DNA from: Plecoglossus altivelis
Taxonomy: Eukaryota; Chordata; Actinopteri; Osmeriformes; Plecoglossidae
DNA length: 64,000 bases
Assembly: GCA_036571765.1 (NCBI GenBank)
Contig: BROE01000014.1
Coordinates: 5,098,538 to 5,162,537, forward strand
Direction of reading: 5' to 3'
The position numbers and the translations under genes were made by a program. How positions within the stretch are numbered: the first letter of the stretch is position 1; every line of letters begins with the position of its first letter. The notes below the pieces were generated by a model, which searched no databases, had not been told where the DNA came from, and saw only the letters and a program-made list of their open reading frames with translations. Below, piece by piece: positions 37,895 through 50,356 of this stretch.

Positions 37895-37915
37895 GGTATA
37901 TAATAAATTAATATA
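37895..37915 (-). promoter_or_regulatory. TATA-like element upstream of the pde11a-type gene
   Basis: The AT-rich sequence reads as TATTATATACC on the minus strand and lies about 190-205 bases upstream of the start codon. It may be the core promoter, giving a 5' leader of roughly 170 bases. No transcript evidence is available. Confidence 0.25.
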
Positions 37916-38726
37916 TCCTGGCGGTGGATGACGCCGTACTGCAAGCAGAGGGGCCAGCTGTCAGTCAGGTGAGACTGAGCAATAGCCTATAGGGACTTCT
38001 GTAAATTCATGCAGAGCTGGAAACGACTGCATCCAACTGAGAAAAGAAGGGAAGTAGATACAGTTCTGCCTGTTTCATACACACAAACAGGAGTAGAGGG
38101 GATACGAGAAAATTTTAATTTGCGTCAGAGAGAGAGAGAGAGAGTAAATTAATCCCATTGTTTGCACACTATTCGAGTTTGAGTGGCAATTTTTTACGCT
38201 ATGAAATAGACAAACACCCCTCCTTTGAGACCCAGCAATACAGCTTATTCGTTTTGAGGCACACCTGGTTTCTATGGCGTTTAGCAAGTTTTAATTAGTG
38301 GCAATAATGTATTTATTTAAAACTTTATAGAAACTGACCTCATAATCGAAGGCATCTGTAGTAAAACTGCAGTGCAAAAACAGATGACTAAACTAAATTA
38401 GGTTGTAACTTTTAGCTCTGCAGCATACAGATGGTCTGCATCAAGGTGTGCAAAATGTTTTCTTATACAATCAGTGAGATTGTATGTCTGCGCAGTATTT
38501 TTTCATTAAAGCAAAGGCAAAAATGTGTTTCAAACAATAGTTCTGGCATTTAAAACTCCATTTGAAAAGACTTTCCGAAATACCTGACTTCACCGTGCCC
38601 ACGACATGGTATAGCATTGTATTCTTGGTGCTATTCAGTCTACCTGGCAGTTTTCAGTGACCTTGTCTCGAAGACAAGAGAAATGTTTTCACACAAGTAC
38701 AGTAACCATTGGTTTTATATGTTCAT

Positions 38727-38729
<3 letters not shown>

Positions 38730-38782
<53 letters not shown>

Positions 38783-38955
38783 ATCTCTCACTGTCTCTCA
38801 TAGTCACTCACTCTCTTTCAATGTCATTGCTCTCTGTCCATCTCGTTCTCTCCCTCCTCTTCCCCTTCCCCTGTGTCTCTGTGTGTCAGTCTCTCTCTCT
38901 TTCATATATCTCCTCTTTATCTCTATCTATCTCTCTTTCTTTATCTATCCCTCTG
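38730..38955. repeat. CT-rich microsatellite and pyrimidine tract
   Basis: A long CT run with imperfect TCTC continuation lies between the divergent pde11a and spmip4 genes. Frames across it are compositional. Confidence 0.85.
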
Positions 38956-39967
38956 GCCTGCCACAGATAGCTCTGTGGTGTTCTGAAACAGGGTTTAAAA
39001 ATTCACTTTATTCTCCTGGAAAGTAGTCCAGTTCTGATGCTTTGAGCTGCCAGGTTTCTTCTACTCAGATGGAAGAGAGAACCAGAAGTGACTGTGTATT
39101 TCTACCAACTATGCAAGTTGGTTGCTATGAGGGAGGCACTGGTTGTTACAAAATGGTCAAACATAAAAAATGTGTAGATTCCCTGCAATAAGAACACTTA
39201 TCGATGAAACGGCTAGGTCGTGGACCTCTATTTTCTGTTGATTATTCAAATGCAATATTGCATTATCTATTGGGTCTGAATTTCATAATTCTGTCAGGAT
39301 AACAATGGTTTTCCAGATACTATGCATCTCAAGCATGCTTAATGAGGCCTGATAGAGAATCAGTGATGCGCTGTTGAACGTTGGTTCGCAGCCCCAGAGC
39401 GTTTTAGTTTGACACCAGTGAGCTAATCAAACTGCCTTTCTATAATAACGGAATATTAACAAGCAGGCAGAGGAAAAATCACTGCAGGCAGAAGCACATT
39501 TATAATGCAACAGCAGGAAATGTAATCCGGAGCAACTTTTCCGCAGAGGCAGAACAGGGTAATTGGTCACTGGACTTGTTTTGGGTCTGTGATAAATCTC
39601 CATGTTTTGCTGAGACTTTGACCAAGGTCCCATGAGAGTCCCAATTAAGAAAGCCAATGCTGAATACGATTCTTGAGAGAGGCCACAAATAAGTAAAGCT
39701 GCTTGGCAAGCAGTCCATGTTCAGTCTAAATAGACAGTTGTATTGATTCATGTGCGGGCTAATGACGCTGTTTGAGGTGAACCTGATGGACAGCGGTTTG
39801 ACATACATAGAAGTCTTAGCCAACACCTAGATAACCAACACAGTTGGTTAAGTGTCTAATGTGAGATGTAGGCCTTCACGTAACAACAACAGAAGCAACA
39901 ACAACCTCAGTTATATGTCAAATGAGTCGTCGTCGATTATAATAATACAAATTTTAATGTTGGCGCA

Positions 39968-42900
39968 ATGAAAAGCAAACTTTTCAGTAATTCTAACCTG
40001 CCAAGGCCGATTTCAGCACCATGGAGAGCAGCAGCAAAACTTGCACTGAAATGCCAAGTTCCCAGTGCTGTCATAATGCAATCAATTCCTGACTGTTATC
40101 AGCTACTTCAAAAACTGACACATCCAGTTGTCAAAACTGGTATTCTTTCAACTGGTGAGTAGATAGCCTTGGGTAGTCACCATGTAGCTTACATTTTCTA
40201 TTACGACTAATGTGAGCAAAGTTATAATTGTAATGAGATCAGTTCCCTTTCCATTCCATGACCTAATTGCCTCAGTACGGTCAGTATGGACATGTTGTGT
40301 TTTCTTTCCGCTTTACAGCTTGATTATCCCGTATTAATTTTAAAACACATATTCTGTAAATGGAGCCATTGCTATTGTGACCATTCACTTGCACATTGGC
40401 CGCTAATGAATCAGGTTATCTCAGGTGTGACATGGGGATTTAGTGCCATGCATTCATACTGTAGTTTGATGCAGCGGAGCATGAGTAAAGTAACAAGACA
40501 CCTACACTGAGGTAACTGTGTCATCAGAGTCTGTCCCCTGGGCCTGCTTGGGTATCAGTCTTTGCTGAGGCTCTGCAGACCTCTTTGTGCTGTTTCACCA
40601 AACTGTGACCCTCTATCATTATCATGATTGAGAGCTGATGACACCACACTCTTGGTTTTCTGCAGTGATTGCTCTCTTGGGGCTACCAAACATTTTGCTG
40701 TGGACATAAGCTTTATATCCATATTTTCTTTCTCAATGACTTCTCCTCCTTGACAGAATATGACTAATTCTTTTAACAAATGTGGCATAGCTGACAGAAT
40801 AACAGCTGCCTGAGTGCCTCAATGGAAAAATATATGGGACCGATTGTAGTGGGTGCCTCGCGCAGTGCTCAAGGTCTCACACCCCATCTCCTACCACATA
40901 AAAGGTGTGCTCACACAGCCCTAATGAACTTGCAACGGATAGGGTGTCACTCAACCAGATCCTGTTGCTTGTTGTCCAGTTGTCACATTGGCCAGTCCAG
41001 GGATCCAAGCACACAGACACATAAGGCAGGGTTTGTTCCTGTCTCCTATTTAAACTGCCCCGATCCACCAAAACCAAGAGAACGACTTGCCCCTGCTGGA
41101 GGACCTACTCCAGCATCAAGGGTTGGTCTCCCCTCCACAGCCCCATCACTTCAGGACTACATCTCCCTCCTCCAATGGCTGAAAGAGGAGACGTTTTGTA
41201 CCCTGTCACTCTGACAGGAATATACAAGGGGAAGGAGCAACCATGGTAAAAAGCTGCACTCTTTTGCCTTTTTACCAACTGCCTTTTTACGACTGACACG
41301 GTAAGGCAACATGGAAATGTAGCTCCAGTTTGATGACATGACACAACATCACTTTACATTCAGGCATTCGTAAACTGTACAGTAAAGAAAAGGTGCCATA
41401 CTTTAATGGAATGATAGTCTGCCCTTAAACTGTGTACAGGTCAAAACAGCTCATGCTGAAGAGCCTTTGTTTTGTTCAAACATTCTAAGCGGTGTCATTT
41501 GCAATAGCCCTAGGCTTGTTTTAAGTCATATTCTTCAATCAATTGAATCCTTTGACTTTTCAAACGCAATTGTCTATTCATCACCAAAATAATACTCAAA
41601 TCACTTAAAAATTTTAATCCCCCTCATATGATCATTCTTCCAAAGCTTCACGTAAGATAACACTTCCACCAACACTTATATTATTGAACTGGTACTAATT
41701 TGCACAAACATCTTTAGTAATCAAATTCACAATAAGACAAATGAGAACACCCAGTCAAGGACGATATTGGTGCGAGTCCGACGACCTACAATGTTCACCT
41801 CAGCATTAGTGGTTTTCCTCCTTCTCCGTACTGTCTTTCCATGAGCACAGCAAAGCTCCAGGTCTACGAGAGGTATTCAGGCACACACAGACCAGGAAGA
41901 CCTAGAAGTCAGATGGCATCCAGAAGCTCCCAGAGGAGTTGTTACATCCCAGCTGTCATCAAGGGTCATCGCCACTTCAGCTATGGAGGCGCTGTCCCAC
42001 CAGAGTACGTAGAAATCCCACAAGCCCAATGGAATCAGCAGCTTTACCTAACCATCAACACACATGCAAACACATACACCCACACTGTACACCAGTGGTG
42101 GCTGGTGGCTCAAAACATTGGGGTGGACAGGAGGAGAACCAATTCAATGCTTCTTGCTATTTTACACTTGTGGGCTATTTCCACTTTCTCACGTTCAAAT
42201 TATGTCATGGTTTTATGTTTAAGTGTGACAATATTCCAATTAGCAACCTAATCCAAATTTACAATACAATTGAAGTAAGCTAATGCACCCTAAATGTATC
42301 CCTATCTTACATAATTTATGTATTACTACACAAAGGATGAACTGTATACACTAATGTGAAGTTGGATGTCCAACAGGCTTGATTCTTTGCTTTGCTGCAT
42401 AATCCAAACCAAATAATCCACAAGTGGTTATTCTACATCCCACGCGTTGAGTCAATGCCTCTCTGTGACCAACAACAGATTAGCATGAAAAAAGACAGTA
42501 TATGAAATTGATATGAGATCCAGACCTAGCGCTCTTACAGGACAGCAGAAGCCTGTCCTCCTATGCCTCCTTCCTTCACACAGCCCTTTCCCCACAGCCT
42601 GCAGGTGATGCAGTTCAAGTATTTTAGCAATATTTCAATAACTAGTATCCATGATGCAGTTGGTGCTTAAGATATCAGTGAAACATTGGAATACAGATTA
42701 ATTATCGTCATTATCATAAATAGTGTACGGTGCCCTTGATAAAATTGGTGCCATACAAACACACACACACAAATTCCAGGAATTATAGATAGGGTGCAGT
42801 GCCCACGATGATGTCGCTGACACACACGCACACATTTTTTGCACACCCCCATACCATCAGAAATGATGGCTTTTGAACTGCATGCTGATGACAGGATGGA

Positions 42901-44770
42901 AGGTTGCCCTCCTCTTTTGCCCGGAGGACACAGCGTCCATCATTTCCATCAAGAATGTCAAACTTGGACTCCTTGGACTATAGAACACTTTCCCTCTTTG
43001 AAAGAGTCCATTTTAAAGGAGCCTTGGCTCACAGGGCACAGCAGCACCGTCTTCACATATGGCTTCCTTTTTGCATGATAGACCTTGAGTTGGTATCTGC
43101 AGATGGCACAGCAGATTGTGTTTATCAACGGAGGTTTCTGGAAGTGTTCCTGGGCCCATTTAGTAATCATGACGATGAGGGATGCAGTCTCGTCTGAGGG
43201 CCAGAAGTCCACGGGCATCTAATAAAGGTCTATGGCCTTGTCCCTTACGCCCAGTGATTTTTACCGGTTTTTTGAATCTCTTGATGATGTCATTAACTGT
43301 AGATGATGAAATCAGCAAAGCCTTTTAGCTTCTCAGTTATAAAAGCAAATTTTGTTTCTAAATAACAGTTGACTGGATTAAACCGTCCAAATAACTGTTA
43401 AATACTGTTTTATGTTCCAGTAACTATAGGGTATCCAAAAATGTATGCGTGAAATGTCAATTGAAGGGTTGTCCAGCAAGTGAATAAGTTAAAATCCCAT
43501 AACAATGATCTTAATACTGGGCTAAACCATCGTGATTTTGTGCATTCCAGAGCAATTGATCTGGCTAATAACCCTCCACCTACACCTACTGAAATAAACC
43601 ATTAATTTTACATTCTGTATTTTCTTTGCTACTTGCCAGTATTTCATCTGTAAACTTGTGTCAGATTTTCTGTATCGCACTGACCTAAATAATATTGTTA
43701 ATGTCTTATGCCTCTTTTTGACTCGCTACATCCATGTTGTTTTGGCTCGAGAGATCTTAGCGTCAATCGTGGCACTGCTCTCTGTTGGATTATATAATGG
43801 GAACCTGCAGAATATGAGTACTGCAGAGTGCCCAGTTCTGCAGATAATTGTAGGAAACCTTTAGCCCTAAAATCCCATTCTCACAGATATGCAGATTCAC
43901 ACACACAGACACACCTACATAAAAAATTCCTAGCTTTATTGGAGAGGTGTTTTTTTACAAAGAGAGAAATTATTGATAAATGATACCAAGATTTGGTAAT
44001 GGTTTATATAAATCTTATATATTATATCTTGTCTCAAAGGAATTTGCTGTACACATAGGCAAAAAGAAGTTGTGCGGTAGCAGAAATTACAGTATATCCC
44101 CTTTGTTATGTGTTTATAAGACTCTATCTATTTATTATTTATGTATAAAATACATAAGTGTATATTATTCATTTTCATGTACTGTTTGAATTACATTTGT
44201 CCATTCAGGAATGTCACCATTCAGCAGTTCTACGACATCACTCCCATCAGAAGAAGTAACATCCGCCTTAATGATGAGCTGTACGTTTATTTTTATTGTT
44301 GCAGCACAGTAAACTGATTGACAATGCTCTCAATCTTTGGTTCACATACGTATGTGATGCAACATACATTATACCTATGCATTATTTGTGTTGTACAGTA
44401 ATAAAGCTAATAATACATTTTCATCCATAGTGTTCCCAAACCAACTGAAATCAACCTTGCGTAAGTATTGTATTATCATAGCATAGTTAGGTCATCTTTT
44501 TTGTCTTCCCATTATCTCTAATGCAGTCTGTTTCCGTACTAGAGAGAAGATGATTCAGGTTCCCATTCTTAAGGAACATCCGTATCAGTCCCACATCTCC
44601 CGCTTTGCCTTGTTTCCAACCTTCCACTCTCCAGACGACCCAAACATGGGCGTGCGAGCTGCTGCCAGGCAACCCCTCAATCCCCTCATACCATCTAGTG
44701 CTCCTGAAGTCACGGTGCTAAGCAAAACTAAAGGTGAGGATACTGTGTGGTAGTGAGAGAGAGAGAGACA

Positions 44771-44810
<40 letters not shown>

Positions 44811-46562
44811 GAGAGAGAGAAATCTATCACATTGTAAGATGAGTACCTCATCTCAGGTGGTCCATACCATAATGAAGTGTTGGAGGTGCCCATGACAGCC
44901 ACAAAGAAAGCCATGGCGTGGCCAGGGCAAAATGGCTTCTTGGATGTGAGCACGAACAGCATCAAATGACTCAACAATACAATAACTGGAAGTGTTTTCC
45001 TATTGAGGTGAAATGTTTTACAACTTTCTCATTGTCAACACATTTGTTCCTTTGGGTGTTAGCACATCAAGCCAGTGAAGGATGAGAAGCAGATATTCTA
45101 CCCCACGCCACAAAAGACAGTGCTCCCCAACTCCATCCTGCGAGACAAGGACATGACTCTGTCAGAAAGGACAGCCAACATGCTCCGTAATGTAGAAAAG
45201 TCACACTGGATCACGTCGTACAAGATGAACTTCACAGGTACAGCTCCCACACAGACAAGGCAGAAACATTGGAAAAATGTAAACGGTGGCAGTTAACAGA
45301 TCATTTAACTTTTTTAAGTGTTCAAGGGAATGAGGTGGAAAGTTGTATTCTGGTGATCTTTTCTTCAGGGTCAGGACCCGCAAATCCCTTAAAGATGGAT
45401 GACTTTCATGAAAAAAACATTGAAATGATATCTGGCAAATTGACTCCATACAGTTCTCAGCTGGTACAGTAAATATATAATTATAGCCCTTTAAATATAA
45501 TGTGTTATGCATAGCATACTTACCCCACCACCACGCCAACTGAGTTGCTTAAACAATATTGCCATATGTTTCCTTGTAATTCTTAACCTGTGTTTATCTT
45601 TTCAGAGAGAACTTTCCCATCCATTCATGTTGCCCACCATGCCAAGAGATGGCCGCAAGGCTAGAGTGAGATCAGGACGTAGTACTTTGAATAGCACCTA
45701 CTGCCCTCCTGCCCCCACCCTTGCCGAACCCCTGACTGCTAGCCATATTTCCACCCAGAACCCAAAGCCTCTCAGAGCCCAGTCACAACAACCAGACCCC
45801 TTTGGGAATAATGGTATCACAGAGGAGATGAGCAATAGAAACACAGCCCACATCCCTGTTAAACCTGGGCAGACAGACAGGTCTGGGATCAGGCCCAAGC
45901 ATTTCCATGAGGCAGGACTGTGGTGTGAGATTTGTGGGGAAGAGAAATGTGTCAGGCATGGTGGGGAGCCTCACATGCATAAGTCCGGGCCACAGAGCAG
46001 CCAGACCACCAGAGCCTCCCTGGGAGTGGTGGAGAAGATCACAGACACAAAATGCTCTCTGGCATTGTACAGCCGACAGCTGCCACGCTTCGTTCCTGAG
46101 ACAGAGGGAGCCATAGTTGACACACATGAGGTGACATCTTATGAGGACATTCCTGCAGGCAGGAATCACAGTTACACAGCAGGGGGCATCCTGTTCAGCC
46201 TGAGTGACCCAGTTTTAGATAACAACCCAAAGGCAGGGAAATTAGATAGTGAGGATTCTTCAGGGAAAGTTGTAACTAACATCTGGCAAGATAGCGAGTT
46301 CTCATACAGCATCTCATACCCTTGTGTCCAACCACAGCCGCCTGCTCTGGCCTCTGCTCAGCTGGGGAGGAAGACTGGACGAGTGTCTATGAGCCGCTCA
46401 CATTCATCCCTGCTGGAGCTCCAGGACTCATTCAGCAAGACAGAGGTCCACCGACAGCTCCACAGCACCCTCCAGGGGGCCACGGCAGATCTGCGCCTAA
46501 ACGCCTCCACTGGGAGGACACACCAGTTCTACGGTCTTAATTGCTACTATTTTAATAACTGA
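39968..46562 (+). CDS. spmip4: Sperm-associated microtubule inner protein 4 (C7orf31 family)
   Basis: Nine coding exons on the plus strand: 39968-40154, 41851-42004, 44209-44280, 44431-44460, 44543-44733, 44857-44945, 45063-45237, 45369-45463 and 45606-46562. All phases agree and the product is about 649 residues (human about 590). Family landmarks are KGHRHFSYGG, EHPYQSHISRFALFPTF, KKAMAWPGQ, SHWITSYKMNFTGSGP with MDDFHEKN, and the C-terminus THQFYGLNCYYFNN. The human protein is reported as a microtubule inner protein of the sperm doublet. The first exon is the least certain: it has a phase-1 donor (ACTG|GTGAGT) that fits the acceptor at 41851, and FSNSNLPRPI resembles human FYSNELHNPL. Without it, translation could begin at an in-frame ATG at 41841. 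The Cys438-x2-Cys441-x4-Cys446-x2-His449 cluster in the last exon resembles a zinc knuckle. Confidence 0.88.
42855..43330 (-). mobile_element. Degenerate Tc1-type transposase fragment in an spmip4 intron
   Basis: On the minus strand, in several frames: STVNDIIKRFKKPVKITGRK, then GQGHRPLLDARGL, then ICRYQLKVYHAKRKPYV, then GRCVLRAKEEGNLPSCHQ and QKPSFLMVWGC. These follow the order of a Tc1/mariner transposase, from the second DNA-binding helix into the catalytic region. Frameshifts and stops break it, and the C-terminal half is missing. It lies between exons 2 and 3 of the spmip4 gene, on the opposite strand. Confidence 0.88.
44754..44821. repeat. (GA)n microsatellite in an spmip4 intron
   Basis: A GA run with a few interruptions, 20 bases past the donor of the fifth spmip4 exon. 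Confidence 0.9.
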
Positions 46563-46726
46563 GTTGGTATGCTTTTGGTGACATTTGACCAACAGACTTT
46601 ACCACTGTGGCAGTTTCTAGTCTTGTTTAGTAAACATAACCAGCATGAGAAGTGACACAGTATATCCACCACAATGCTGTTCAGTTCCTTATTTGCTAAC
46701 TGTTTGGAAAGGAATTTTCAATAATC

Positions 46727-46732
46727 AATAAA
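46727..46732 (+). promoter_or_regulatory. Polyadenylation signal of spmip4
   Basis: AATAAA, 165 bases past the spmip4 stop codon and followed by GT/T-rich sequence. It is a convincing 3' end. Confidence 0.7.
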
Positions 46733-46759
46733 GAATATGCTTTGTGAATACACATGGAC

Positions 46760-49200
46760 TTTTTGTGCATTGTGGCTACATATTGTGTACACAAACTATT
46801 CCCTTTTCAAGTAAACCTTGCTAACCAATGAATACTGGGAATGTCATAAAATAATGTTTCAACCGTTAATGAACCACCTGTATTTGTTAAGAAAGAAAAG
46901 ATCGAGCCTTTACTAATCACATCTACCGCAAACGTCTCAAGACAAGGTTGTAAAAAAACACCAATTAAATTTGATACAGTGTTAAGCAAAGTTTATTCTT
47001 TAATAGAAATAAAAACATATTTCAAAACTACACCACAATGTCTGAACATGTTTTAATAAAGTACAGTCACACCCTAGAACTATTCTTAAACGAGTAGAGG
47101 AATCGCATTGTTTCAAGTGTTTTTCTGGCTCTGTAGATCTGTCTAAGAGGAATGCCTTTTCACTCTTGTTGCACTCGCTAGAGAATGACTTTGCACAAAA
47201 GGTCTGTCTCCTTCCAGTGAGTCATCCTTGAGCAAGGCCGATGTCCTTGAGTGGTGTTCTGCTTTTCAGAATCTCTGAAAGACCTTTTCTTGCAATGTGC
47301 TGGGTATTGTATGCTCTTGCAGTACTATACATTGCTCATGCTTGTGTGGCTTTCCTGGTGATTAAATAGAATATTTTCAAATGGGCTCTTTGTGAAACTA
47401 TTTCATTTAATTGTGCAAAAGTCACATACATATTTCAATGCCTGACAGTGTTACATTAAGTTTGTACTTCTGGTTTGATCAATTGCTTTTGTTGTATTTT
47501 CATCCAAAGACCCTCACACTTTTTCCCAACCATCAGCTATTTTAGCATTGTCCTTTAGATGGCAGTACATGCATGTACAATGGTCATTTTACAACAGCAT
47601 CTCAGCCATCCTCAGGATCTTTGTCCACATATTTCACTCTCTTCGCTAAATGATATCTAATGACACTCAGTTCATTAATGAAGTGATGTTTTGTTCAAAT
47701 TAATGAGACAGGAATCACAGTTATCCTGACATCCTCGACGGTTTCATGGTTTAATTATGAATAAGCTCTCATGTTCATTAGAATGGGTTTGTTATGATGT
47801 CTCTTTATGATACTGCAAATTATAATTATTGATTAATTATAGAGAATAGGTGGTGTGACTATCTGGGAATTAAAAGATTTAGTCTGGGTGTCTAATCAAG
47901 TCTGATTCCACACGGTTGAGTTGAGAGAGTAATCAGAATTAGACTATTGTGAGTGTCTGTCATTCCAATTGTTCCACATAATTTAAAATGTTCATAATTG
48001 CATGAGAATTGAATTCTCGAGCTTGAGGCACATGATTGCAAAGTACAAAACACATTATCTGTGTTTAATGAGCTAATGTCACCACACCTTGACAGAAAGG
48101 TAAATACCCTTACATAAGACATGAACACACATGTGACACATTGACAAAACCATTGGCTATAGTAATTCTTGTGTTGTTTGTATATTTGAGGTATTTGGAC
48201 ATCATATTTGAATACCACCTAAAACTGTTTAATACTGAAATGAGTCTCTGTATTATGAATAAACTTGGGTTTGTGTGCCATTATTATTCCAACTACATAA
48301 GTACTTTAAGAGCCAGATCAAAGTTTTTTAAACATACCACTGGAAACAAATCTGTCATCCTTTTTGTCGGAGATGGCGTCTACACATTGGTGGCTTATGT
48401 TTCTTGCATCAATGATTTGGACAGTGCCACCAAAATGAAAAGTTATTATGACATTGTGTGAGCTGCACTGGTTAAATGTTTTGATGTGTTTTCTCCATGG
48501 ACAACCATCAGTCAACCATGGAAATGTGTGTTGTAAACAAAACAAAAATGTTCACACTGACTGTTTTATTATTCAATAATTTCAGGTTTGTCTAGATGAC
48601 TGCTACTGGGTATCAAAGTGTAAATTTTTGGTTACCAACTTTAGATATCAACTGTTGATACCTGCAAGTTATCTGCAAGAAAACATTCTTCAGCAGTATA
48701 TATATTTTTACCTGGGGCAGAAACCAGTGTTGTTTCATGCTTTGTCTACAGAGGAAGATTCCAGTACCCTATTTCTGCTCATCAACATTACATAGAAAAA
48801 TGTACGCGTTTTTACGTGCCTTTTTCCCATCTCCCATTCCCATTTGCACGCACATTTTTACATGTCTTGAATGTGAGTCAGATAGAGTGAATGGAAAATT
48901 GTCACAAATTGACTTTCATTCAAAAAAAGAGAAAGACATGGGTTGATAGGTTAGGTTGTCATTTCTGTTTCATAACTAAATATTTCACTTGGCAGGTAAT
49001 TTGATAATCTGGCAGACATTGCAGACATTCCATGTCAGAGATATCGATGTAAATTACATCTAAATTTGATAGATTTGGATTATTTTGCATGCGATTCCTC
49101 ACACGACGAAATAACTTTTAGAAGTCTTGACAAAAGTATGACAATTTCACTGAGAATGAACTCATCACTTTTGATCAGAATCCATGAGCATGTAGTTGCT
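46760..49200. other. AT-rich intergenic stretch without a supported gene
   Basis: Only short chance frames are present. In mammals cytochrome c (CYCS) follows the C7orf31 gene; I see no haem motif CxxCH exon here on either strand. Confidence 0.5.
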
Positions 49201-49211
49201 GTGCCCAAGTA

Positions 49212-49330
49212 ATTTTAGAATCAGATTGAGCTTTATTCGCCATGTGAGTTTGCACAAACAAGGAATTCACTGTGGTAGGAATCCTAACTATAACGATGGA
49301 AACTATGGAAAGAATTTACAACTGTAAAAA
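49212..49330. repeat. Interspersed repeat fragment of a common fish type
   Basis: GAGCTTTATTCGCCATGTGA followed by CACAAACAAGGAATTC resembles a repeat tail seen very often in teleost genomes. The family is from memory and cannot be named with certainty. Confidence 0.3.
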
Positions 49331-49589
49331 AAACAACATGCTAATTGCTTAGACGAATAAAACATTCTTATCTCGAGTGAACAATAAACAAATTGTTCAG
49401 AGATTTGAATTCATTGTTTCTCATTCGAGATTTGAGGCAAAGCGAATGATGAAAAACGTGTTTGACTTAATCAAAATCTGTTTTACAGTGTCTTCCCATC
49501 TAAATGATTACTACTCGGAAATTTGTATGCTTAAATCCAGCCGGCCAACTCAGCAGCCGACATTTGAAACTTTTAGGGGACGTCACGGA

Positions 49590-49964
49590 AAAGATGCTGT
49601 CAAAAGGTACCCAATCGCTTTTCTTCTCATATCGAGGTTCACTACAATTCTCCGTTCTGATTGGATTTTGTTCGGGGCAATTACTCATCAACCCGCCTCC
49701 TCTGTGAAGGGTTTAGCAATCAGATTCCGTGCACCACCATACGCACTTGAGTTGCCTGCATGATGGTCGTAGATACAGTAGGCGATGGAAGAGAGTTGGT
49801 GTCCTGTACATAATTTTAATGCGTACCTGCGACTTTTCTTCCTTTTGCTTAACGGGTTGCTCTTTCCTTGTTAAGACAAACAGGCAGCTTCCTGTAGTTA
49901 AACAGCAACTGTCTGTTGACATCTGTTCCGGAATCCTGAAATCAGCAAAGCAACTCAGTAAAGG
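49590..49964 (+). promoter_or_regulatory. Candidate promoter and untranslated first exon
   Basis: Two CCAAT-box candidates lie near 49610 (direct) and 49660 (inverted), with a CRE-like GACGTCAC near 49579. A more CpG-containing segment follows and ends in a good donor, AGTAAAG|GTAAGTG, at 49964. No coding exon downstream could be recognised. By analogy with mammalian gene order, a long-intron gene such as OSBPL3 could start here; that is inference only. Confidence 0.25.
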
Positions 49965-50338
49965 TAAGTGAATAGTTTCATTGACATCGTCATCGATGTG
50001 ACTGACTGCAGCGTAGAGTCAAAGAAATATATCACATTCATATATGTATATTATGTCATATATAACATTAACTTTGCAGTGCAGTGTAGCCTGGTTGTAC
50101 ATAGAAACACTATGTGGAAGCAAAGTCGAGTTTATCACTGTAACACTTTTTACAAAAGTAAAGCTATGTAGGACAGAATAAACTCGCCACAAAAAGCATG
50201 TACAAATTGGCATTAATTTCTCTACCTGTGAATTTGAAGCGTCCCTTAAAACAAAATCCATCAAGACATAACACATACAAATACTGTAAGAGTAGAGCAT
50301 TTTGTATTTTGGCCGTATAGTGTAGAAAACCCAATTTA

Positions 50339-50356
50339 CCCCCCCCCCCCCCCCCC
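50339..50356. repeat. C homopolymer
   Basis: Eighteen C, followed by CACCCCCACCCC. It explains the glycine-rich frame on the minus strand. Confidence 0.9.

Noticed and set aside
40555..40788. 77-codon minus-strand frame, coiled-coil-like composition
   Set aside because: No family was recognised, no splice partners were found, and it lies within the spmip4 first intron.
40822..41214. 130-codon plus-strand frame between the first two spmip4 exons
   Set aside because: Part of it (GFVPVSYLNCPDPPKPRERL) faintly resembles the human SPMIP4 segment GIIPISLPEDHRPK. No donor and acceptor in the right phase were evident, and the exon at 39968 joins directly to 41851.
42070..42600. CAGTGGTGGCTGGTGG near 42090 and GTCCTCCTATGCC near 42557 as ends of a hAT-like element
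   Set aside because: The termini are not inverted copies of each other and no target duplication was found.
48141..48461. 106-codon plus-strand frame with a hydrophobic start
   Set aside because: It lies in AT-rich DNA and shows no family similarity; this length is expected by chance.
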